From positions 1 through 28,672 of the forward strand of contig CAXMPG010000057.1 in assembly GCA_964195485.1 (NCBI GenBank): 28,672 nt of DNA, given 5' to 3'. Shown one piece after another: positions 14,370-21,265 of this stretch (position 1 is its first letter; every line of letters starts with the position of its first letter). The notes beneath the pieces were generated by a model. That model worked only from the letters and a program-made list of their open reading frames with translations, was not told the DNA's origin and did no database searches. The stretch is from CAJXZP01 sp964195485. Its GTDB lineage: Bacteria; Bacteroidota; Bacteroidia; Flavobacteriales_G; Salibacteraceae. The position numbers and the translations under genes are program-made.

Positions 14370-14825
14370 TTACTTTTTAGAATACTGACGGTAATATTTA
14401 AGCGGCACCCACAACATACCAAAACATTCTCCTTCTTCTTTGGTAATATGTTTATGATGCATTTTATGCGCTCTACGGATGGCTAACAAATAAGGAATTT
14501 TAGTATGTGTTAATACTCTAATTCGTTGATGTATAAATAGGTCATGAATAAAAAAATAGACTGCTCCGTATATAGATACTCCCAAAGCAATAGCGCCAGG
14601 TATCATCCAACCAAACGTAGACCATAGTAAAAAATTTACAATCGCTATTACCGAGAAAAAAATAAAAAACGCATCATTTAATTCAAAAAATGTATTGTGC
14701 ACATTTTTCACATGATGGTCTTCATGAAGGTTCCAGAACAAACCATGCATAATGTATTTATGCATCCACCACGCTACGCCTTCCATTACAAAGAAGGTGA
14801 TTACTACTATTATTAAAATTAGCAT
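14370..14825 (-). CDS. crtZ: Beta-carotene hydroxylase
   Basis: A di-iron membrane hydroxylase of 151 residues from the fatty acid hydroxylase superfamily. It adds hydroxyl groups at C3 and C3' of beta-carotene to form zeaxanthin by way of cryptoxanthin. Four histidine clusters are present: HKYIMH (22-27), HEDHH (34-38), HDLFIHQR (94-101) and HKMHHKH (120-126), with hydrophobic spans between them. Length and motifs match CrtZ. It starts 3 bp after the stop of the unknown exported protein and is followed by the cyclase, so the operon makes a hydroxylated carotenoid. Confidence 0.93.
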   Translation of the reverse strand: MLILIIVVITFFVMEGVAWWMHKYIMHGLFWNLHEDHHVKNVHNTFFELNDAFFIFFSVIAIVNFLLWSTFGWMIPGAIALGVSIYGAVYFFIHDLFIHQRIRVLTHTKIPYLLAIRRAHKMHHKHITKEEGECFGMLWVPLKYYRQYSKK

Positions 14826-14828
14826 AAC

Positions 14829-15350
14829 TTAAATCGTATTTAGATTTAAACCCGAGAGAAAGTCCAAATCGTAATTTTCATTTTTGGTATTCTGAAGAGT
14901 TTCTATAATAAACTGTTTGGTATGAAGTGATACATCAGCGGTTTCTATCGTAGACTTGACATATTCTAAATCACGATCAATGTCATCACTATAACCTAAA
15001 AAACTAGGTATACTTAGTTGAACCACTAATCTCAAAAAAATGTTTTCCAAGTTCTTTTGATTCTCAATACAAATTTCCAGTTCATTTTTCCCATTAAAAA
15101 AATACTTCATTTTAGTATATGGCGAAAATACATATTGCGCTAAAGCCGATTTAGAAACGGCCTTATAACTTTGAATAATATTACTATCCAGTTCCGAAGA
15201 ATGCGCAGTGACAGCATTCACAATCCACGTAAAATCTTGTTCGCTCTTCGCATTTTCGAACCTATATCTAATATCAACAGAGGTAAACTGTCCGCTAGCA
15301 TTGTTTACAAAGGCCCCATAAAAAAATAGAATAATTAATAATCGCCACAT
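14829..15350 (-). CDS. Unknown exported protein in the carotenoid operon
   Basis: A protein of 173 residues that I do not recognise. Residues 1-20 form a signal peptide (hydrophobic LLIILFFYGAFV, then ASGQ), so it should reach the periplasm or outer membrane; no lipobox Cys is present. The mature part looks mainly alpha-helical. It contains one Cys, C94, in ELEICIENQ, and has no catalytic motif that I can see. Its ATG overlaps the crtB stop as TAATG, which suggests translational coupling, and crtZ starts 3 bp after it. This tight packing argues that it is expressed with the pathway and may assist carotenoid handling, transport or membrane placement. That role is inferred from context only. 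Confidence 0.75.
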   Translation of the reverse strand: MWRLLIILFFYGAFVNNASGQFTSVDIRYRFENAKSEQDFTWIVNAVTAHSSELDSNIIQSYKAVSKSALAQYVFSPYTKMKYFFNGKNELEICIENQKNLENIFLRLVVQLSIPSFLGYSDDIDRDLEYVKSTIETADVSLHTKQFIIETLQNTKNENYDLDFLSGLNLNTI

Positions 15351-16189
15351 TATATCAAGTCTAATTTGTAACTAAAAAAAGACTTGGCTAACAACATCAT
15401 TTTTACAGGGTTACTAACTCTAATACGGCTTTCTGTTAGTTCATCTACATTCGCATTTACAATCTTTGTAAGTAAACGTCTATAATACAAATAGGCTGTA
15501 TACACGCCAAATCGTGCTTCCATTGGTAAGTTTTTAACTCCATGGTAAGCTTCATCAAAATCCGCTCTTATCTCTGCAATTATAATATCTTTTGTTTCCG
15601 CATTGAAAGGCATATTATTTAAATGAGGAAAGTAGGTTCTATCTAATAACTCGGTATCATCCTTTAAGTCTCTTAAGAAATTAACTTTTTGAAATGCACT
15701 ACCTAATTTCATCGCAGAGTATTTTAAATCTTCATACTGGGCATCATCCCCATTAACAAAAACTTTCAGGCACATTAATCCCACCACATCTGCAGAGCCA
15801 TATATGTACGCATTGTACTCCTCCATGGTAGCATAATCTTTTTTATGCAAATCCGCACGCATACTATCCATAAATGCACTTATCAAGTCTTCACTGATAC
15901 TGTACTGATGAACCACTTTTTGAAAAGAGTTCAAAATAGGATTTAAGCTAATTTTATTATGCAAAGCCAATTCCAAATCAGTTTCTAATTTAACGAACAA
16001 AGCTTCTTTATCGTAATCATGAAATGAATCTACAATTTCATCGGCTAAACGCACAAAACCATAAATTCCGTGAATAGCTCCCTGAATTTTGGGTGATAAC
16101 ATTTTTACTGCTAAAGAAAAAGAAGTGCTGTAAGCATGCGTAACATTCTTACTACATTCTATGGACATTTGGTCGAAAATTTGCTTCAT
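15350..16189 (-). CDS. crtB: Phytoene synthase
   Basis: A trans-isoprenyl-diphosphate synthase of 279 residues that condenses two geranylgeranyl diphosphates into phytoene. Both Mg-binding aspartate motifs are present: DEIVD at 50-54 and DLKDD at 174-178, the latter within the typical block QKVNFLRDLKDD. The STSF segment at 21-24 and YIYGSADVVGLM (128-139) also match the family. Squalene synthase-like HpnC/HpnD proteins share these motifs; the neighbours crtI, crtZ and the cyclase decide for CrtB. It starts 11 bp after crtI stops and shares one base with the next gene. The substrate-forming crtE is not in the window. Confidence 0.93.
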   Translation of the reverse strand: MKQIFDQMSIECSKNVTHAYSTSFSLAVKMLSPKIQGAIHGIYGFVRLADEIVDSFHDYDKEALFVKLETDLELALHNKISLNPILNSFQKVVHQYSISEDLISAFMDSMRADLHKKDYATMEEYNAYIYGSADVVGLMCLKVFVNGDDAQYEDLKYSAMKLGSAFQKVNFLRDLKDDTELLDRTYFPHLNNMPFNAETKDIIIAEIRADFDEAYHGVKNLPMEARFGVYTAYLYYRRLLTKIVNANVDELTESRIRVSNPVKMMLLAKSFFSYKLDLI

Positions 16190-16200
16190 ATAGATAGGGG

Positions 16201-17661
16201 CTATTTTTGATTATTGATTAATTCTGATACTAGTTTCCCTGAAATTATTGCCGGAGGAACTCCAGGGCCAGGAACAGTTAACTGTCCTGTAAAAAACAAA
16301 TTATCCACCTTTTTACTTTTCAATTTAGGACGTAGAAAAGCGGTTTGAAAGAGTGTATTTGCCATTCCATAGGCGTTCCCTTTAAACGAGTTATAATCTT
16401 CTTTAAAATCATTCACACAGTAAGACTCCTTGAAAAGAATATCATCACCTAACGATTGCTCCGTTAATTTTTCTAAACGGGTTAGTATGATATCAAAATA
16501 CTTTTGTCTTAATTCAGGCGTATCTTCTAAATCGGTGGCTAATGGTATTAGAAAAATAGCCGTCTCTTTTCCTTCTGGCGCTACTGTTTCATCCGTCATA
16601 CTAGGAAAACTAGCATAAAATAGTGGATTAGAAGGCCATTGGGGAGTATCGTAAATTTCAATAGCGTGTTGATCAAATGGCACATCAAAAAACAAAGAGT
16701 GATGAAGCACATTCTTTAATTTCTTATCAAATCCTACGTAGAACAATAATGACGATGGAGCCATGACTCTCTTGTCCCAATACTTACTACTATAGTGTTG
16801 ATACGCTTTATCTAGAAGTGATTCTGAATGCTGATAATCAGCGCCAGAAACAACAATATCAGCTTTAACCACCGTATTATTTGCGGTTATAGATTGGACC
16901 GTTCCTTTGGAGTCCACCTCAATTTTTGAAACATTTGAATCCGTTATAAAAGTAACACCCAATTCTTCGGCTAAAGAAATAATGCCATCTACGACAGAAC
17001 GCATCCCTCCTTTTGGATACCACGTACCCAATCCGAAATCAGCATAATTCATAAAACTATAAAACGATGGTGTATCCTCTGGTTTTGCACCTAAGAAAAG
17101 AACGGGAAACTCTAATATTTGACGAAGCTTTGGGTTTTTGAAATTCTTTCTAACCACAGTACTAATACTGGTTATAAATTGATTCAATTCCGTTACCGTC
17201 TTTTTAGTTACCAATTCTAAAGGACTAATTCCTGGATTGTAAACTAAATCGTGGATAGCAATCTCATAATTAGATTTTGCCTTTTTAATAAATTTAGTAA
17301 GCGCAACACCTGCGCCCGTTTCAATTTCTTCGAACGTTTTTACGATGGAATTAAACTCATCGGAAACGTCTACAAAATCATTCACACCAAAATAAACCCG
17401 GTATGCCGGACCCAATTTTTCAAGTGAATAATAATCCGAAGGCTTTTTACCAAAGTCGGCAAAGAAATCCTCGAAAACATCTGGCATCCAATACCAAGTT
17501 GGTCCCATATCGAATATGAAACCATCTTTAACAAATTGTCTAGCCCTTCCGCCTAACTGTTCGTTTTTCTCATGGACTTCTACTTCGAAACCTTGAGCAG
17601 CAAGGTAACATGCTGCAGAAAGCGAAGAAAATCCAGACCCTATAATAACTATTTTTCTCAT
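16201..17661 (-). CDS. crtI: Phytoene desaturase
   Basis: An FAD-dependent desaturase of 486 residues that converts phytoene to lycopene. The dinucleotide-binding motif GSGFSSLSAACYLA starts at residue 7, followed by the ExxxxxGGRA segment (EKNEQLGGRAR). The C-terminal block FFTGQLTVPGPGVPPAIISGK is diagnostic for the CrtI family. I chose the ATG at 17661 because MRKIVIIGSG is the normal N-terminus; an ATG at 17694 would add 11 residues (MINVLVFLLNT) not expected in the family. It is separated by 66 bp from the MerR gene. Related enzymes acting on other carotenoids (CrtD, CrtN) are possible, but the gene set favours CrtI. Confidence 0.92.
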   Translation of the reverse strand: MRKIVIIGSGFSSLSAACYLAAQGFEVEVHEKNEQLGGRARQFVKDGFIFDMGPTWYWMPDVFEDFFADFGKKPSDYYSLEKLGPAYRVYFGVNDFVDVSDEFNSIVKTFEEIETGAGVALTKFIKKAKSNYEIAIHDLVYNPGISPLELVTKKTVTELNQFITSISTVVRKNFKNPKLRQILEFPVLFLGAKPEDTPSFYSFMNYADFGLGTWYPKGGMRSVVDGIISLAEELGVTFITDSNVSKIEVDSKGTVQSITANNTVVKADIVVSGADYQHSESLLDKAYQHYSSKYWDKRVMAPSSLLFYVGFDKKLKNVLHHSLFFDVPFDQHAIEIYDTPQWPSNPLFYASFPSMTDETVAPEGKETAIFLIPLATDLEDTPELRQKYFDIILTRLEKLTEQSLGDDILFKESYCVNDFKEDYNSFKGNAYGMANTLFQTAFLRPKLKSKKVDNLFFTGQLTVPGPGVPPAIISGKLVSELINNQK

Positions 17662-17670
17662 TGTGTTTAA

Positions 17671-17706
17671 CAAAAATACTAAAACATTAATCAAAACAAA
17701 GTTTTG
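17671..17706 (-). promoter_or_regulatory. Candidate crtI promoter with overlapping palindrome
   Basis: On the minus strand TTG (17699-17697) and TATTTTTG (17678-17671) are 18 bp apart, a good Bacteroidota promoter. The palindrome CAAAAC-AAA-GTTTTG (17692-17706) overlaps the TTG and could be an operator for the MerR protein encoded just upstream. The box ends only 9 bp before the crtI ATG, so the transcript would be almost leaderless. AT richness makes chance matches possible. Confidence 0.4.
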
Positions 17707-17727
17707 TTCACTGTTTTTAATGAAAAC

Positions 17728-18621
17728 TTAAACAGATTTAAGTAGATCCTTTATTTCATTGTGAACTATGATGTTAGGCGAAATAGATTCTTTCTTAAGC
17801 TCTTTGGTATTCCTACCAATAATATGTAGACGCTCAGACTCTTGATTAATAATGGTTTGAGCAAAATCACTAAGGTATTCTTCTACCGTATCTATAGCTG
17901 GCGCCACCGTAAGGTAACTAATAAAACTGATATCATTAAAAACTTTTTTCAATTCCAATAAGTTTTCGGTAGGTACCGATGGACCCAGGTAAATGGATTT
18001 ATACCCTTTTAAAAGCAGCTCGAAATGAATATACATTAAGCCTAATTCATGAATCTCATTGGTCGGAAGAAATAAAACATACGTGGTTCCAGAATCACTT
18101 TTAGCGCCTTGAACTCGCTCTATATTAATTTGAAGCTTTTGTTGTATTAAGGTCGTTATAAAGTGTTCATGCGCAGGAGTAATCGTATGCGTCATCCATA
18201 ACACCCCTATTTCGTCTAATAATCTCAAAAAAGTATCTTGAAATATCTCGCGAAAAGAACAGGTAGCCAGCATCTTATTGTAGGTGACATCAAATAACTC
18301 TTGGTCAAAATTTAACATCGCTACCTTAAAGGTATTAATGTGATGCGCCCCAGAATTTCCTTTCAAAGAAACTTCCTTTACCTCTGAATGAATCTCAGGG
18401 TCTGAGAGTTTCGCAATTTTAGAAACCTTTAATCCATTCGCATTTAAATACGATACATTTAAAAGCTTTTGCAAATTGTTTAAATCGTATGTTCGAATAT
18501 TAGTACCAGACCTTTCAGGATGTAACAATTCATATCTTTTTTCCCAAATACGAATTGTATGTGCCTTTACACCACTTAAATTTTCAAGGTCTTTTATAGA
18601 AAAACTAGTTTTTACTCCCAC
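17728..18621 (-). CDS. CarH-like MerR regulator with B12-binding domain
   Basis: A protein of 297 residues. It has an N-terminal MerR-type winged helix (about 6-75; IRIWEKRYELLHPERSGTN is typical) and a C-terminal cobalamin-binding module. The helical part (about 95-170) has the W-x9-EH signature of CarH photoreceptors, W142 and E152-H153. The Rossmann part (about 178-297) has E189-x-H191-x2-G194, a version of DxHxxG in which H191 would be the lower cobalt ligand. CarH represses carotenoid genes in the dark with adenosylcobalamin bound and lets go in light. This gene heads the crt operon, which fits. Oddly, the residue after W142 is Met, where Thermus CarH has His132, the upper ligand formed after light exposure. 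The GTG at 18621 is the only reasonable start. Confidence 0.85.
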   Translation of the reverse strand: MGVKTSFSIKDLENLSGVKAHTIRIWEKRYELLHPERSGTNIRTYDLNNLQKLLNVSYLNANGLKVSKIAKLSDPEIHSEVKEVSLKGNSGAHHINTFKVAMLNFDQELFDVTYNKMLATCSFREIFQDTFLRLLDEIGVLWMTHTITPAHEHFITTLIQQKLQINIERVQGAKSDSGTTYVLFLPTNEIHELGLMYIHFELLLKGYKSIYLGPSVPTENLLELKKVFNDISFISYLTVAPAIDTVEEYLSDFAQTIINQESERLHIIGRNTKELKKESISPNIIVHNEIKDLLKSV

Positions 18622-18650
18622 AATTATTATTTTGTTTCATCATTTTAATG

Positions 18651-18658
18651 CAAAATTA
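18651..18658 (-). promoter_or_regulatory. Candidate -7 box of the merR-crt operon
   Basis: TAATTTTG on the minus strand matches TAnnTTTG and ends 29 bp before the GTG start. The nearest upstream TTG (18687-18685) is 26 bp away, longer than usual, so this is a weak call. Confidence 0.3.
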
Positions 18659-18667
18659 AACAATTTA

Positions 18668-18747
18668 TTTACTTTTGCTTGAAACAACGTATGCATTTAA
18701 ACAAAAAATTTACATTTGCATCCAAACACCGTCTTATGCACTTTAAA
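18668..18747 (+). repeat. Tandemly duplicated promoter and start-codon segment
   Basis: Two related segments lie head to tail, about 18668-18700 and 18709-18747. Each starts TTTAC, continues with a -7-like box (TACTTTTG at 18670, TACATTTG at 18711), then AAACA and CGT, and ends in ATGCA followed closely by TTTAA. Differences are single substitutions plus insertions of 1-3 bases. Both ATGs (18691 and 18736) are in frame with the TonB-dependent receptor. Confidence 0.5.
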
Positions 18748-21144
18748 AATATATGGCTTTCCCTAGCTTTAATCATTACCACTTCATTTGCTTTCTCTCA
18801 AACAGGAAGTATTAAAGGAAGAATATTTAATGAAATCAATAATGAACCTATTCCATTTGCTAACATAATAATAGATAGTAGCCAAACCGGAGCGTTATCT
18901 GATATTGATGGTAATTATGAAATAAAGAATTTAAAACCCGGTCTTTATACGATAGTTTGTAGCACTATTGGATTTCAAAAAGCCCTTTTTTACGAAATTC
19001 AAGTTACTTCCACTAAACCAACAGTTTTAGACATTGCCTTAAACGAAAGCTCTACTAACCTTAAAGATTTCGAAATAGTGGCGAGCCCTTTTGAAAGAAA
19101 AGAAGAAAGTCCCATTAGTATGCGGACTATCAATGCAGCTGAAATTTTTCGTAACCCAGGTGGAAACAGAGATATATCAAAGGTTATCCAGATTTTACCC
19201 GGTGTTGCCTCTTCTGCTTCTTTTAGAAATGACATTATTGTTAGGGGTGGTTCTCCAAGTGAAAATCGCTTTTTTCTAGATGGTATTGAAGTCCCAAATA
19301 TTAACCACTTTGCTACCCAAGGTTCTTCAGGTGGTCCAGTAGGAATGATCAATGTAAACTTTATTCAACAAGTAGATTTTTTAGCGGGTGCCTTTCCGGC
19401 TAACCGTGGTAATGCACTTAGTTCTATAATGGAGTTCAAACAAATTGAAGGAAATAAAGATAAACTAACAGGAAATTTCTTGGTAGGCTCAAGTGATGTT
19501 GGCATAACTCTTAATTCCCCTCTTGGAAAAAAATCTTCGTTTATTTTCTCTGCCCGTAGATCTTATTTACAGTTTTTATTCTCTGCTCTTAAACTTCCAT
19601 TCTTACCTACCTATAATGACTTCCAATACAAACATACCTTTAGGTTTAATACCAAAAACACTTTAAACCTTATTGGATTAGCGGCTATAGATGATTTTGA
19701 ATTAAATACTGCGGTAAACGATGGCGAAACGGATGCCGATCAAATTGAAAGAAACAATTACATCTTAAACAACCTTCCTATTACTACACAGTGGAATTAT
19801 ACCATTGGAGCTAATTACACGCATTTTTCAAACAAGAGTTTCCAAACTTTAGTGGTAAGTCGTAACGAACTAAATAACGAAGCAATAAAGTACGAAGGAA
19901 ATATAGAAGTACCTGAAAATTTACTTTTAAATTATTCTTCCAGAGAAACGGAAAATAAAATACGCGTAGAAAATACCTACCGAAATAAAGGCTTTAAATG
20001 GAATGTTGGGGGTGGAATGCAAACCGTAAAATACTTTAACAGTACGTACAACAAAACGGTAATTAACGAATCGGTACAAGTAATTGACTTCAATTCTACT
20101 TTAGAATTCCAAAAGTTTGAATTTTTCACACAGTTGAGTAAATCGGTATTTAGAGATCGTTTAGCCCTTTCATTAGGTGTACGAACGGATTTCAATAATT
20201 ACTCTAAAATAATGAGTAACCCTATTGACCAATTATCTCCTCGATTCTCTATGTCTTATACCCTAACCTCTAAGTTAAACGCCAACTTTAACATTGGTCG
20301 TTATTACCAACTTCCGGCATACACTATCATGGGATACCGAAACAGTATGTCTGATTTAGTAAATAAAGAAAATGAGGTTACCTACATTCAAGCTGATCAT
20401 ATTGTAGCTGGCTTAGAGTATTTACCAAAACCTGCCACTAAAATAACGGTAGAAGCATTTCATAAATGGTATTCAGGATACCCGTTTTCATTAAATGATA
20501 GTATTTCTTTAGCCAACTTAGGAAGTGATTTCGGAGTATTAGGAAACGAAGCTGTAGTTTCCATTTCTACCGGAAAATCATACGGATTAGAGTTTTTTGT
20601 ACAACAAAAACTGACCTCAAGCATTTATGGTATTGTAAGTTATACTTGGGTTAGAAGTGAGTTTAAAGACAAAAACGATGTACTAATTCCTTCTTCATGG
20701 GACAATCAACATGTATTGAATGTTACTGCGGGTAAAAAATTCAAAAAGGATTGGGAAATAGGGGCTAAATTTAGACTTTTAGGAGGTTCTCCTTTTACAC
20801 CCATCGACATGTCTCTTTCTTCTCAAAAAGCAAATTGGGATGTGACCGGTCAGGGTATTCCGGATTACGATAGACTTAACACGGAACGTTTACCATTAAC
20901 ACATGGTTTAGATATTAGAATTGATAAAAAATGGTATTACAAAAAATGGTCTTTAAATGCTTATTTAGACATTCAAAACCTGTACAACTTCCAAGCAGAT
21001 GGCCCACCTTACATTGATGTGGTTAGAGATGATAACGGTGCACCTTTAACGGACCCTACCAATCCAAACGCTTATGTTACGAAAGAATTTGCTACCACAA
21101 ATGGTACTTTACTACCTTCTATTGGATTAATGATTGATTTTTAA
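18736..21144 (+). CDS. TonB-dependent receptor with carboxypeptidase-regulatory-like domain
   Basis: An outer-membrane transporter of 802 residues. The ATG at 18736 gives a normal signal peptide (MHFKNIWLSLALIITTSFAFSQ); upstream in-frame starts at 18679 (TTG) and 18691 (ATG) would put up to 19 polar residues before it. A carboxypeptidase-regulatory-like domain at about 25-105 (GSIKGRIFNEINNEPIPFANI) is followed by a plug domain at about 115-230 (QILPGVASSASFRNDIIVRGG, with FFLDGIEVPN) and a beta-barrel that ends in Phe. No SusD partner, siderophore gene or vitamin gene lies beside it, so the substrate cannot be named. It is divergent from the CarH-like regulator, with 114 bp between starts, and might share control with it. 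Confidence 0.88.
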   Translation: MHFKNIWLSLALIITTSFAFSQTGSIKGRIFNEINNEPIPFANIIIDSSQTGALSDIDGNYEIKNLKPGLYTIVCSTIGFQKALFYEIQVTSTKPTVLDIALNESSTNLKDFEIVASPFERKEESPISMRTINAAEIFRNPGGNRDISKVIQILPGVASSASFRNDIIVRGGSPSENRFFLDGIEVPNINHFATQGSSGGPVGMINVNFIQQVDFLAGAFPANRGNALSSIMEFKQIEGNKDKLTGNFLVGSSDVGITLNSPLGKKSSFIFSARRSYLQFLFSALKLPFLPTYNDFQYKHTFRFNTKNTLNLIGLAAIDDFELNTAVNDGETDADQIERNNYILNNLPITTQWNYTIGANYTHFSNKSFQTLVVSRNELNNEAIKYEGNIEVPENLLLNYSSRETENKIRVENTYRNKGFKWNVGGGMQTVKYFNSTYNKTVINESVQVIDFNSTLEFQKFEFFTQLSKSVFRDRLALSLGVRTDFNNYSKIMSNPIDQLSPRFSMSYTLTSKLNANFNIGRYYQLPAYTIMGYRNSMSDLVNKENEVTYIQADHIVAGLEYLPKPATKITVEAFHKWYSGYPFSLNDSISLANLGSDFGVLGNEAVVSISTGKSYGLEFFVQQKLTSSIYGIVSYTWVRSEFKDKNDVLIPSSWDNQHVLNVTAGKKFKKDWEIGAKFRLLGGSPFTPIDMSLSSQKANWDVTGQGIPDYDRLNTERLPLTHGLDIRIDKKWYYKKWSLNAYLDIQNLYNFQADGPPYIDVVRDDNGAPLTDPTNPNAYVTKEFATTNGTLLPSIGLMIDF

Positions 21145-21165
21145 TCCTTAGGATTACACTAATTT

Positions 21166-21218
21166 CAAATAGGGATAGCACAATTGCTAATATAATTTAC
21201 AATAACAGTCCCTATTTG
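21166..21218. repeat. Inverted repeat between the receptor gene and uvrA
   Basis: CAAATAGGGA (21166-21175) pairs perfectly with TCCCTATTTG (21209-21218) across a 33-base loop; inside the loop TAGC and GCTA can pair. There is no T run after it, so it is not a standard terminator. A shorter hairpin, AATCC-TTA-GGATT, overlaps the receptor stop at 21143-21155. Confidence 0.5.
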
Positions 21219-21244
21219 GGCCATAATAACAAAGGTGTTTTATT

Positions 21245-21252
21245 TACTTTTG
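21245..21252 (+). promoter_or_regulatory. Candidate -7 box of uvrA
   Basis: TACTTTTG matches TAnnTTTG and ends 13 bp before the uvrA ATG, so the leader would be only a few bases long. The nearest TTG (21216-21218) is 26 bp upstream and lies in the right arm of the inverted repeat. Confidence 0.4.
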
Positions 21253-21265
21253 ACTCTCGTAAAAT

